Of a stretch of 64,000 nt of DNA, positions 1 to 7,920 are shown one piece after another. This DNA is from an uncultured Actinomycetes bacterium (lineage in GTDB: Bacteria > Actinomycetota > Actinomycetes > S36-B12 > UBA10799): NCBI GenBank assembly GCA_946803585.1, contig CAMPEQ010000011.1, positions 124,001 through 188,000 of the forward strand, in the 5' to 3' direction. Every line of letters starts with the position of its first letter. Within the stretch, counting starts at the first letter, position 1. Made by a program: the position numbers and the translations under genes. The notes beneath the pieces are model-generated. The model saw only the letters and a list, made by a program, of their open reading frames with translations. It did no database searches and had not been told where the DNA came from.

Positions 1-1473
1 GCGCCCTCAACGCCAAGCGCTATCGCGGCAACCATCCCTGACCAGCCGAACATCGTCATGGTCTTCGTGGACGATCAGTCTAAAGGAATGATGGACGCAC
101 TGCCTACGGTTCAGTCTCAGATCGCCGCAAAGGGCACGACCTACTCGAACGCCGTTGTTCCCACGAGTCTTTGTTGTCCTTCTCGGACCAGCCTACTCAC
201 CGGTCTGTACTCGAATCAGTCGGGCGTGTTCGGCAACAACCCCAAAATGCTCGGTGGCTACGACGTATTCAAAGCCAACGGTAACGAGTATCGGACGCTT
301 CCGGTCAAAATGGAGCAGTCAGACTACGTGACCGGCATGTTCGGCAAGGTGATGAATGGGTTCGATCCGCAGACTGGCGACGCACGCATGCCTGGCTGGG
401 ATCGAGCAATTCTCAGCTCCAACATCGGAAGCCACTACGACTATTCGGTGTCTAGTGACGCCTTCCCAGGAGAGCTGGGCATGGACCCCGGCGCCCTCCA
501 GCAGGTTGAACGCGTGTCGGAGTACTCAACGACCTTCTTTGGCGAACGGGTAACTGAGTTCATTGAAGAGGTCCCAGCCGACAAACCCCTCTTCGCTCTC
601 TTCACACCCATGGCGCCTCATTCTCCGTACCAATTCGAAGACAAGTACGCAAATGCTGGATTGAGCGCAACTGCGTTTTTCAACGATCCCACCCTTAACG
701 AGAAGAAGGTCAAGGACAAGCCACACTACGTAGCTTCTCGAAAGCGATGGAGCGACCAGAAGGTCCTTGAGGGAGCACAGAGTTGGGTTTCCCAATCCAA
801 AATGCTGCGCTCAATAGATGACCAGGTTGCCGAGATAATCGCTACTTTACGGCGAGAGGACCGACTGGACAACACGATCCTGATCTACAGCTCTGACAAC
901 GGCTACCACTTCGGGCAGCATCGACTCAGCCGAAAGAACACTCCTTATCGAAGCGCCACGGATGTCGATTTGATCGTCCGCGGTCCTAACATCGCCCGCG
1001 GGGCTATCGACAACCGACTTGTCACTGCAAATATCGATGTATCCGCGACCATCTTGAGGGCAGCGGGCCTTCCGAACTCCACTTCGGGAATTCCGTTGGG
1101 AGATCCCCTGACTCGAGCCGGTATCCCAATGATGGCCTCCCGGGAGAAGAACAAGGTAAGTGAGCGGAAGGCATACTGCGGATTCCGCACTAGCAACTCG
1201 GTGTTCATCAGGTATGCAACGGGTGAGGAGGAGTTCTACAGGCTGGGCAAAGACCCCTACATGCTGAAGAACGTCCGATGGAAGAAGAAACTGAAGCACA
1301 AGGTCCGAGTCATTACTAAGCAGTCACGGCGAGTATGTACCACCGTTTCCGCGGACTTCGGAAAATCGTTCGACAAACCCAAGGGCGGACTAGCAAAGAA
1401 CAAGAAGCAAGCGAAAGAACGTAAGAAAGCTGCTGCAGGGAAGAAGAAGGGCAAGAAAGCAAAAAAGAAGTAG
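1..1473 (+). CDS. Sulfatase (arylsulfatase family), 5' end outside window
   Basis: The reading frame is open from the first base, so the true start lies upstream; 490 codons are visible. The family hydrolyses sulfate esters using a formylglycine made from Cys or Ser. The early metal-binding VFVDDQ, the modification motif C-C-P-S-R followed by TSLLTG (codons 58-69, with C58 the predicted formylglycine) and SSDNGYHFGQHRL supply the expected active-site parts. The last roughly 30 residues are almost all Lys, Ala and Gly with long Lys runs, which is not part of the sulfatase fold. Any signal peptide would be upstream and cannot be judged. No formylglycine-generating enzyme is in the window. The substrate is unknown. 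Confidence 0.9.
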   Translation, partial: APSTPSAIAATIPDQPNIVMVFVDDQSKGMMDALPTVQSQIAAKGTTYSNAVVPTSLCCPSRTSLLTGLYSNQSGVFGNNPKMLGGYDVFKANGNEYRTLPVKMEQSDYVTGMFGKVMNGFDPQTGDARMPGWDRAILSSNIGSHYDYSVSSDAFPGELGMDPGALQQVERVSEYSTTFFGERVTEFIEEVPADKPLFALFTPMAPHSPYQFEDKYANAGLSATAFFNDPTLNEKKVKDKPHYVASRKRWSDQKVLEGAQSWVSQSKMLRSIDDQVAEIIATLRREDRLDNTILIYSSDNGYHFGQHRLSRKNTPYRSATDVDLIVRGPNIARGAIDNRLVTANIDVSATILRAAGLPNSTSGIPLGDPLTRAGIPMMASREKNKVSERKAYCGFRTSNSVFIRYATGEEEFYRLGKDPYMLKNVRWKKKLKHKVRVITKQSRRVCTTVSADFGKSFDKPKGGLAKNKKQAKERKKAAAGKKKGKKAKKK

Positions 1474-1486
1474 CCCGCTAACTCCT

Positions 1487-2461
1487 CTACGCCTCTGGTG
1501 GAGTGAACGCCTTAGTTCGGGCCATTCCTGCCGCACGGCCTTTGCCTGCGATTACCAAGGCCATCTTTGCCGACGCCTCATCAATCATCTCGTCGCCGAG
1601 CATGACCGCGCCGCGAGCTCCACCCTCTGCCGATGTGTAGTAGCTGTAGGCGTCGAGGATCAGCTCAGCATGATCGTAGTCATCCTGCTTGGGCGAGTAG
1701 ACCTCGTTGGCTGCGTCGACCTGGCCCGGGTGCAGCACCCACTTGCCGTCGAATCCCAGCGCAGCTGAACGCTCGGCAACCTTGGTGTAGCCCTCGACGT
1801 CGCGAATCTGCAGGTAAGGGCCGTCGATGGCCTGCTTGTCGAATGCTCGAGCGGCCATCAGGATCCGCATCAGGATGTAGTGGTAAGCATCGCCTTCGGT
1901 GTACCCCGGAGGTTGCTCGCCCACGACCAACGACTTCATATTGATGCTGGCCATGAAGTCAGCCGGCCCGAAGATAATGGTCTCAACTCGCTGAGAAGCG
2001 GCGGCAATCGCATCGACGTTGACCAACCCGAGCGCATTCTCGATCTGCGCCTCGATGCCGATGCGGCCCACCTCGAAGCCCATAACCTTCTCGATCTGGG
2101 TCAACGTCGTGTCGAGCCAATGAATCTGCTCAGCGGTTTGCACCTTCGGAAGCATGATGCAATCAAGATTCGGCCCGGCACCTTCAACCACGGTGACAAC
2201 GTCGCGGTATGTCCACTCGGTCGTGAGGTCGTTGACACGAATCGTTCGTACCTTGCCGTCGTAGCCGCCCTCGTTCAGCGCCGCGACGATATTGGCTCGC
2301 GCATCGGCCTTGGCGATCGGCGCGACGGAGTCCTCTAGATCCAGGAATACCTGGTCAGCTGGCAGGCCCTTGGCCTTCTCCAACATCTTGGGATTACTGC
2401 CGGGAACTGCCAAGTTCGAACGGCGCGGACGAAGGTCACGGGAGAATGTGGACTCAGTCAT
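1487..2461 (-). CDS. HpcH/HpaI aldolase / citrate lyase family CoA-ester lyase
   Basis: This 324-residue protein belongs to the family that cleaves or forms C-C bonds in CoA esters such as malyl-CoA, beta-methylmalyl-CoA, citramalyl-CoA or citryl-CoA. The N-terminal RRSNLAVPGSNPKMLEKA and VFLDLEDSV (acidic metal and substrate ligands) and the later GIEAQIENALGL are typical of the TIM-barrel fold. Length fits malyl-CoA/citramalyl-CoA lyases. It stands alone between a sulfatase and a divergent MgtE-like gene, so the context does not pick the substrate. A TATCGT hexamer lies 8 bases before the ATG and there is no clear Shine-Dalgarno sequence. Confidence 0.82.
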   Translation of the reverse strand: MTESTFSRDLRPRRSNLAVPGSNPKMLEKAKGLPADQVFLDLEDSVAPIAKADARANIVAALNEGGYDGKVRTIRVNDLTTEWTYRDVVTVVEGAGPNLDCIMLPKVQTAEQIHWLDTTLTQIEKVMGFEVGRIGIEAQIENALGLVNVDAIAAASQRVETIIFGPADFMASINMKSLVVGEQPPGYTEGDAYHYILMRILMAARAFDKQAIDGPYLQIRDVEGYTKVAERSAALGFDGKWVLHPGQVDAANEVYSPKQDDYDHAELILDAYSYYTSAEGGARGAVMLGDEMIDEASAKMALVIAGKGRAAGMARTKAFTPPEA

Positions 2462-2554
2462 AGAACGTCACGATACTGGCCACTAGATTCCGTCCATCCG
2501 AGGGTCCAACTGAAGGTAGCCATTTCTACGCGGCACAGATGCGCCACTGAGCGG

Positions 2555-2560
2555 TAACCT
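2555..2560 (+). promoter_or_regulatory. -10 box for a probably leaderless MgtE-like mRNA
   Basis: TAACCT lies exactly 6 bases before the ATG at 2567 and no Shine-Dalgarno sequence is present, the layout expected when transcription starts on the start codon. No clear -35 is visible. Confidence 0.45.
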
Positions 2561-2566
2561 GCCCTT

Positions 2567-3853
2567 ATGGCAGGCCTAACAACACGCGCATTTGTGGGGC
2601 GACTAGCCGGAACACCAATCTTTGACCCGAACGGTGATCAGCTAGGACGCGTCCGCGATGTTGTCGTCATGCTTCGAAGCGACGGAACCCCGCCGCGCGT
2701 CCACGGACTTGTGATTGAAGTTCCTCCGCACCGACGAGTATTCCTGCCGATGGGCCGTATCAGCGGACTAGATATTGGCAACGTCGTTGCCACGGGGCTC
2801 GTGAATATGCGCCGGTTCGCTCCCCGCCCTGCGGAGTCACTCGTCGTCGCTGAACTCCTAGACCGCAAGGTCACGATTCATCAGACCGGAGAGAACGCCA
2901 CAGTCCTCGATGTTGGAATCGACCAAACGCGCCAGCAGGACTGGGTTATGTCCAAACTTTTCCTACGCAAGGGGTCCGGCGGCTTCCGTCGACGCGGCGA
3001 GACGCTGACGTTGGACTGGGATCAGGTCACCGGGTTCTCGGTCAATCGGCCCGATCAGCCGGCGGATTCCCTCCTGGAGTCGATCGACGATATGCGCGCC
3101 GCTGATATCGCGACACTCCTGGCCGACCTCCCCTTTAAGCGCCAGCTCGAAGTCACCCAGGGTATGGAGGATGAGCTACTCGCCGACGTTCTAGAGGAAC
3201 TTCCCGACAGCGCGCAGGTAGCGATTCTGGCGATGTTGGACGATGATCGCGCTGCCGACATCCTGGAGGAGATGGATCCCGGCGATGCCGCCGACCTCCT
3301 TGCTGAACTCACCCCTGAGCGAGCTGAAGAACTCCTCGGCCTTGTCGAGCCCGAAGAAGCCAAGGACCTTCGCCGCCTCTTGACCTACGACGATCAGTCC
3401 GCTGGTGGCTTGATGACGACTGAACCCGTCATATTAGCCCCCGATGACAGTGTCGCTGAGGCCCTGGCGCGGATTCGCAATCCGGAACTCCCGACATCAC
3501 TTGCAGCCCAAGTATTTGTCTCCCGACAACCGCTGGAGACGCCTACTGGGCGCTTCCTGGGCGTTGTGCACTTTCAGCGGCTCCTACGGGAACTACCTGG
3601 TGAGATCGTCGGTGCGCTCCTTGATACCGATATCAAGACAGTCAACCCGGAAACGACTCTCGACGTTGTCGTACGACAGTTTGCGCGCTACAACTTGGTC
3701 GCGCTGCCAGTTGTCGATGACAACGACCATCTACTCGGTGTCGTCACTGTCGACGATGTTGTCGATCACATGTTGCCCGAGGACTGGCGCGAGAAGTCGC
3801 CCGAATCCGTAGATCTTGACCAAGTGTTTGTGGGTGATCCCAATGGCTCGTAA
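2567..3853 (+). CDS. Soluble MgtE-like protein: PRC barrel, MgtE N domain, CBS pair
   Basis: The 428-residue protein has a PRC-barrel-like start (about residues 8-150, including FDPNGDQLGRVRDVVV), an acidic helical MgtE N domain (about 167-275, with repeated LLADLP, VLEELP, ILEEMD and LLAELT units) and two CBS motifs (about 281-405). It stops where MgtE magnesium channels begin their membrane domain, so it is a cytosolic protein. In MgtE the N and CBS domains bind Mg2+ and gate the pore. Here they may sense Mg2+ or nucleotides for another partner, possibly the DUF1003 membrane protein whose gene overlaps its 3' end by 11 bases. That partnership is inference. Confidence 0.85.
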   Translation: MAGLTTRAFVGRLAGTPIFDPNGDQLGRVRDVVVMLRSDGTPPRVHGLVIEVPPHRRVFLPMGRISGLDIGNVVATGLVNMRRFAPRPAESLVVAELLDRKVTIHQTGENATVLDVGIDQTRQQDWVMSKLFLRKGSGGFRRRGETLTLDWDQVTGFSVNRPDQPADSLLESIDDMRAADIATLLADLPFKRQLEVTQGMEDELLADVLEELPDSAQVAILAMLDDDRAADILEEMDPGDAADLLAELTPERAEELLGLVEPEEAKDLRRLLTYDDQSAGGLMTTEPVILAPDDSVAEALARIRNPELPTSLAAQVFVSRQPLETPTGRFLGVVHFQRLLRELPGEIVGALLDTDIKTVNPETTLDVVVRQFARYNLVALPVVDDNDHLLGVVTVDDVVDHMLPEDWREKSPESVDLDQVFVGDPNGS

Positions 3854-4418
3854 CCGCCCGACGCCACGGGTGTCGCCAACTGGGCGCGCACGCCTCGATC
3901 AGCCCGTCTCCTCACGTCGCCTGTCACGAATGTCTGTCGATCCGGAGGCCGCCGGTCGACTCTCCGAGCGAATCGCCCGCTTCCTAGGCTCATGGCGATT
4001 CATCGGCTACATGTCAGCGTTCGTTGCGATCTGGGTGCTCTGGAACGTCCTGGCACCAGAGGATCTGCGCTTTGACGAGTGGCCCTTCATCGGGCTGACC
4101 CTGCTGCTCTCACTGCAGGCTTCCTACGCGGCACCGCTGATCTTGCTATCGCAGAATCGCCAGACTGACCGCGATCGGATCCAGTACCAAGAGGACAAAC
4201 AAGCGACGCATCGCTTGGTCGCTGACGCTGAGTACCTTGCTCGAGAGGTCGCAGATCTGCGGATCTCCATGGGCGAAGTGGCCACCCGAGAGTTCATCCG
4301 CGGCGAACTCGAGGACTTAGCGGAGAACATCAATGCCGGGGCTAGCCAAGCGAAGTCTAAGGATCGATCGAAGTCGAAGGGCTCGGGCGGGCCAAAGCGC
4401 AATAAGCACACCTCGTAG
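3843..4418 (+). CDS. DUF1003 membrane protein
   Basis: A 191-residue protein when started at the ATG at 3843; a longer open frame starts at 3816, but those extra residues lie inside the MgtE-like gene and look like out-of-frame coding. DUF1003 proteins have two membrane helices in a hairpin, here about residues 52-70 and 82-102, followed by a charged helical tail (SQNRQTDRDRIQYQEDKQ) that is probably a cytoplasmic coiled coil. The C terminus is Lys/Ser rich. Function is unknown. The 11-base overlap with the MgtE-like gene and the 11-base gap to mrp suggest one transcript. Confidence 0.85.
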   Translation: MARNRPTPRVSPTGRARLDQPVSSRRLSRMSVDPEAAGRLSERIARFLGSWRFIGYMSAFVAIWVLWNVLAPEDLRFDEWPFIGLTLLLSLQASYAAPLILLSQNRQTDRDRIQYQEDKQATHRLVADAEYLAREVADLRISMGEVATREFIRGELEDLAENINAGASQAKSKDRSKSKGSGGPKRNKHTS

Positions 4419-4429
4419 CATCGACTTCT

Positions 4430-5566
4430 ATGACCGCGATATCCGCCGAAGCGATCGACTCCGCCCTGGCCACCGTGCAGGACCCTGAAATCCGTCGACC
4501 ACTCACCGAGCTAAATATGATCAAGTCGGTTGAGATCTCGCCTGAGGGCGCGGTGACTGTCGAGATTTGGCTCACGGTCTCCGGCTGCCCCATGCGTGAG
4601 GAGATCACCGAGAGAGTCTCGACTGCCGTTGGCGCAGTCGAAGGCGTGACCGGCGTTGAGGTCGTCCTAGACGTGATGAGCGAGGAGCAGCGGACGGCTC
4701 TACGCGAGCAGCTCCAAGGTCCCACCAAAGAGAACGTGTTCAACTCTCCCGGCAACACGACAAAGATCATTGCGGTCGCATCCGGTAAGGGTGGAGTCGG
4801 GAAGTCCTCACTGACGGCGAACCTGGCGGTTGCCCTGGCCCAACGCGGCCTGTCGGTGGGACTCGTCGATGCCGATATCTATGGACACTCCATCCCTCGG
4901 ATGCTCGGGGTTATCGAGGCACCAACCGTCGTCGACGGGATGCTCCTTCCGCCGGAGGCCCATGGAGTGCGGGTTATCTCGATGCTCCCGTTCAAACCCG
5001 GCGGTATCACCCAGGCTGTTGCCTTCCGTGGGCCCATGCTGCACCGCGCGCTTGATCAGTTCTTAACCGATGTCTATTGGGGCGACCTCGACGTCTTACT
5101 ACTCGACCTACCGCCCGGAACTGGCGATGTCGCATTATCCGTCGGGCAACTACTCCCACGCGCCGAGCTACTCGTAGTCACGACTCCGCAGCCAGCCGCC
5201 GCTGAGGTTTCTATCCGCGCTGGAATGCTCGCCCAGCAGACACACCAACGAGTCATCGGTGTTGTCGAGAACATGAGCGCGTTCCCATGCCCTCACTGCG
5301 GCGAACCCATCGATCTCTTCGGAGTCGGCGGTGGATCGTTGGTATCGGAATCGCTCACCAAGGAGCTCGGTGCAGACACACCGCTACTTGCCCGGGTCCC
5401 GTTCGAGGTCCGCCTCCGCGAGGGCGGCGACGCGGGCGTTCCCCTGGTCGTCTCTGACCCAGACTCGCCTGCTGCCCGCGCGATCGAATCGATTGCCGAC
5501 AACGTTGCTGCTAAGCCGCGTGGACTCGCTGGAATGAGCCTAGGACTCACTCCAGCCGGACGCTAA
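4430..5566 (+). CDS. mrp: Mrp/ApbC/NBP35-family iron-sulfur carrier ATPase
   Basis: The 378-residue protein joins an N-terminal MIP18/DUF59 domain (about residues 5-85) to a deviant-Walker P-loop ATPase (SGKGGVGKSSLTANLA near residue 116). A CPHCG motif near residue 286 is the usual dimer-interface cysteine pair that binds an Fe-S cluster. The family carries or assembles Fe-S clusters on target proteins in the cytosol. It is the third gene of a tight run with the MgtE-like and DUF1003 genes. A TAGCAT hexamer sits 8 bases before the ATG, so an internal leaderless start is possible. Confidence 0.93.
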   Translation: MTAISAEAIDSALATVQDPEIRRPLTELNMIKSVEISPEGAVTVEIWLTVSGCPMREEITERVSTAVGAVEGVTGVEVVLDVMSEEQRTALREQLQGPTKENVFNSPGNTTKIIAVASGKGGVGKSSLTANLAVALAQRGLSVGLVDADIYGHSIPRMLGVIEAPTVVDGMLLPPEAHGVRVISMLPFKPGGITQAVAFRGPMLHRALDQFLTDVYWGDLDVLLLDLPPGTGDVALSVGQLLPRAELLVVTTPQPAAAEVSIRAGMLAQQTHQRVIGVVENMSAFPCPHCGEPIDLFGVGGGSLVSESLTKELGADTPLLARVPFEVRLREGGDAGVPLVVSDPDSPAARAIESIADNVAAKPRGLAGMSLGLTPAGR

Positions 5567-5590
5567 CGGCCAATCGCACCGACTTACTGC

Positions 5591-5628
5591 AGGTCGAGCC
5601 CTGCCCAGGGATGGGTTCATTTCGACCT
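5591..5628. terminator. Possible hairpin between mrp and tatB
   Basis: AGGTCGA (5591-5597) and TCGACCT (5622-5628) are perfect inverted arms around an inner CCCT/AGGG stem, between two convergent genes. There is no T tract, so it is only a weak terminator candidate. Confidence 0.3.
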
Positions 5629-5709
5629 ACCGGTCCCGCCCTACCTATGCCGCAACACCGTTCACTTTGGTGGCAGTAGCTGGCTTGAGCTCACCCGCGT
5701 TCCAGCGGA

Positions 5710-6099
5710 CTAGGTCGCGTCTGGATCGATCCGTCGAGCCGTCGAGGTCGGCATCGGAGCTGGTGCTTGCTTAGGCCCAGCACTCGGCGCAGACTGCGGG
5801 CGCGCAGGCAGGGCATCCGTGGTCTGGATTGGCGGTGTTCCTGAGTTGGCTGGCTTATCTGACAGCGCCGAGCCAAGAATCTTCTTGGGGTGTAGATCTG
5901 TGACGGACTTGAGGTCCTTTCTAAGCCCATCGACGTCGAGGCCCGGCGATAGGTCGTTCTGGGCGCTTGAGGCCATCTCCCGAAGTTTTCGGACCATTCG
6001 CCCGGCGTCGGCAGCCGCCTTGGGTAGCTTCTCGGGTCCGAATATCAGCAACGCGACAGCAGCGAGCAGGAGGAGTTCTCCCCAGCCGATGTCCATCAT
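5710..6099 (-). CDS. tatB: Twin-arginine translocase subunit TatB
   Basis: One N-terminal membrane helix (WGELLLLAAVALLIFGP), the conserved FGPEKLP hinge and an amphipathic helix (AAADAGRMVRKLREMAS) define a Tat A/B subunit; the length of 129 residues and the long Pro/Ala-rich tail fit TatB better than TatA. It would work with TatC in exporting folded proteins. ATG codons at 6099 and 6096 place the protein start at the usual M-D-I-G; an in-frame GTG at 6114 would add five residues. It lies downstream of htrA on the same strand, as in many actinobacteria. No tatA or tatC is in the window. Confidence 0.88.
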   Translation of the reverse strand: MMDIGWGELLLLAAVALLIFGPEKLPKAAADAGRMVRKLREMASSAQNDLSPGLDVDGLRKDLKSVTDLHPKKILGSALSDKPANSGTPPIQTTDALPARPQSAPSAGPKQAPAPMPTSTARRIDPDAT

Positions 6100-6145
6100 G
6101 AGGTCTATTCTCACCCATCCGTAGCGCGCTTGTCAGCAGCCATGG

Positions 6146-6176
6146 CCGATATCTGTCTCAATCCGGCAGATATCGG
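6146..6176 (-). terminator. Perfect 10-bp inverted repeat between htrA and tatB
   Basis: CCGATATCTG (6146-6155) and CAGATATCGG (6167-6176) pair perfectly around an 11-base loop just after the htrA stop codon. No U tract follows on either strand, so it may be a U-less terminator, an attenuator between htrA and tatB, or an mRNA-stabilising hairpin. Confidence 0.5.
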
Positions 6177-6192
6177 TTGAATTCTCGTGAGA

Positions 6193-7704
6193 CTACTCCT
6201 CGCGAGAACCCAGCGTCACGGTCACGTCGCGGCTGTCACCGCCGTTGGAGTTGGTAACAGTCAGCGTGATCTGCTCACCGGGGCTCGAGGCCCTGATTGC
6301 GCTTAGGAGCTCAGTCGGCTCAGCGACCTGATCGCCATCAACTGCAACGATGATGTCGCCGTCAGACAGGCCTGCTTGAGCCGCGGGTCCACCCGGTTCC
6401 ACTTTGCTGACCTGCGCCCCGGGGCCCTCGAACTGCAAGTTGACGTTAACCCCAATGACCGGCACTTGGGACTTACCCGTGGCAATAATCTCGTCAGCGA
6501 TTCGCTTCGCGTTGTTAATCGGAATCGCGAATCCCAGGCCGATCGAGCCTGTTTGGCCCCCTTGGGTACTCCCTAGCGTTGCGATCGCGGAGTTCACCCC
6601 GATGACTTGGCCCTCACCGTTGACCAACGGGCCCCCGGAGTTGCCCGGATTAATGGCCGCATCGGTTTGCAGCGCGCTGATATAGGACGATTCGCCTTGC
6701 CCACCGGCGGTTACAGGTCGGCGTAAAGCACTAATGATCCCGCTCGTGACGGTGCCCTCAAGGCCTAGCGGTGAACCAATCGCGATCGAGGCATCCCCGA
6801 TAACAACGGAGTCAGAGTTGCCCAGCGTTGCGGTCGGAAGGTCAGTTGCGTTCACCTTCAGAATCGCGATGTCGTAGGAAACCGACCGGCCAACGAGTGT
6901 CGCTTCCATCGGGCTCTGATTGGCGAACTGCACAAAAATCTGTCCGTTACGACCCTCAGCAGCAATCGAAATAACGTGGTTGTTCGTCATGATGAATCCA
7001 TCGGAATCAATCACGAACCCGCTACCCGTGCCGCCGTCCTGGCCGGAGCGAGCGACGATTGAGACGCTACTTGGCAGAGCTTCCCGAGCGATTCCAGCAA
7101 CCGAGTCTCCCGCCCGCGGTGAGAGCTCCTCCGGGTTAGCTGGGTCGAACTGCGTACCGATTGAAATAGTCCGGTCGTCGGTAAAGGCACCGCCAATCGC
7201 GGCCCCTGCGACCCCCGCCACGAGGCCTGCAACCAAACCTGCGGCAACGGCGATTGCAACGATCTTGTTGGTTCCGCTACCGGACTGTCCTGGCGCGGCG
7301 GCCTCCACTGGAGCACCCGGGTCATATCCGCCGCCGTAGCCGCCCCCAGCAGCTACTGGCGGGGTGGGCGTCGTTGCCTGATCCCCGTAGCCATAGGCGG
7401 TTTCTCCTACGGCAGTTTGATCTGGGTATGACTGCTGCGCATAGGCAGGTTGGCCGTAGGGAGACTGTTCCTGACCGTAGGCGGCGTGCTCAGTCGTCGG
7501 CTGCTCATATGAAGGCTGTTCGTATGAGGCCTGCTCATACGAAGGCTGCTCATACGAAGGCTGCTCCTGAGAAGGCGGAATGTACGCCTGCTGGTCGGAC
7601 GCCTGTTGATATGCGCCATGGTCTTGGTCTCCTGGTGTCGCCGAGGAGTCTGCCTCATGGGGTTCCGGGCTGGTCGGGGGCTCCGGGGGCTGTTGATCGC
7701 TCAT
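6193..7704 (-). CDS. HtrA/DegP-like membrane-anchored trypsin-fold serine protease with PDZ domain
   Basis: The 503-residue protein has a disordered N terminus rich in Pro, Gln, Tyr and Gly with YEQPS repeats (residues 1-145), a single membrane helix (about 147-172), a trypsin-like domain with catalytic His in TNNHVI (near 241), Asp in SYDIAILKV (near 277) and Ser in NPGNSGGPLV (near 354), and a C-terminal PDZ domain (about 410-500). Such proteases act outside the membrane in envelope quality control. A leaderless promoter fits its start. The sigE and rseA genes that usually precede it in related actinobacteria are absent. Confidence 0.93.
   Translation of the reverse strand: MSDQQPPEPPTSPEPHEADSSATPGDQDHGAYQQASDQQAYIPPSQEQPSYEQPSYEQASYEQPSYEQPTTEHAAYGQEQSPYGQPAYAQQSYPDQTAVGETAYGYGDQATTPTPPVAAGGGYGGGYDPGAPVEAAAPGQSGSGTNKIVAIAVAAGLVAGLVAGVAGAAIGGAFTDDRTISIGTQFDPANPEELSPRAGDSVAGIAREALPSSVSIVARSGQDGGTGSGFVIDSDGFIMTNNHVISIAAEGRNGQIFVQFANQSPMEATLVGRSVSYDIAILKVNATDLPTATLGNSDSVVIGDASIAIGSPLGLEGTVTSGIISALRRPVTAGGQGESSYISALQTDAAINPGNSGGPLVNGEGQVIGVNSAIATLGSTQGGQTGSIGLGFAIPINNAKRIADEIIATGKSQVPVIGVNVNLQFEGPGAQVSKVEPGGPAAQAGLSDGDIIVAVDGDQVAEPTELLSAIRASSPGEQITLTVTNSNGGDSRDVTVTLGSREE
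7501..7575 (-). repeat. Five 15-bp tandem repeats coding YEQPS-type units
   Basis: Five consecutive 15-base units (7501, 7516, 7531, 7546, 7561) encode SYEQP-like pentapeptides in the cytoplasmic N terminus of the HtrA-like protease. The third and fourth units are identical in sequence, a sign of recent slippage or duplication. Confidence 0.85.
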
Positions 7705-7711
7705 TTGGCTA

Positions 7712-7740
7712 ACCGTACCGGCTACCGATCACACAGTCAG
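7712..7740 (-). promoter_or_regulatory. Promoter of the HtrA-like gene, leaderless
   Basis: On the minus strand CTGACT (7735-7740), 17 bases and TACGGT (7712-7717) form a plausible -35/-10 pair. The -10 ends 7 bases before the ATG at 7704 and no Shine-Dalgarno sequence is present, so the mRNA probably starts at the AUG. Confidence 0.55.
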
Positions 7741-7920
7741 TGTCGGAATCATTAGGATTTGGGGTTTGCTGTACGGAGTTGGTAAGAGCAGCGTTACCCT
7801 CTGCTGAGAGCCCGAGGCTGGTTTGTCGAACCAACTACCGGGTCCGAGACCGCAATTCACCGCATACAACCGGGCAGTTTTCGACCTGACCGATTGATCA
7901 AGCCCAGGAGGTGCGCTATC

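Noticed and set aside
847-1299. 150-residue minus-strand frame inside the sulfatase
   Set aside because: The sulfatase motifs on the plus strand are unmistakable; this is a shadow.
7501-7575. Short tandem repeats as a possible CRISPR array
   Set aside because: Units are 15 bases with no spacers and lie in frame inside a protease gene.
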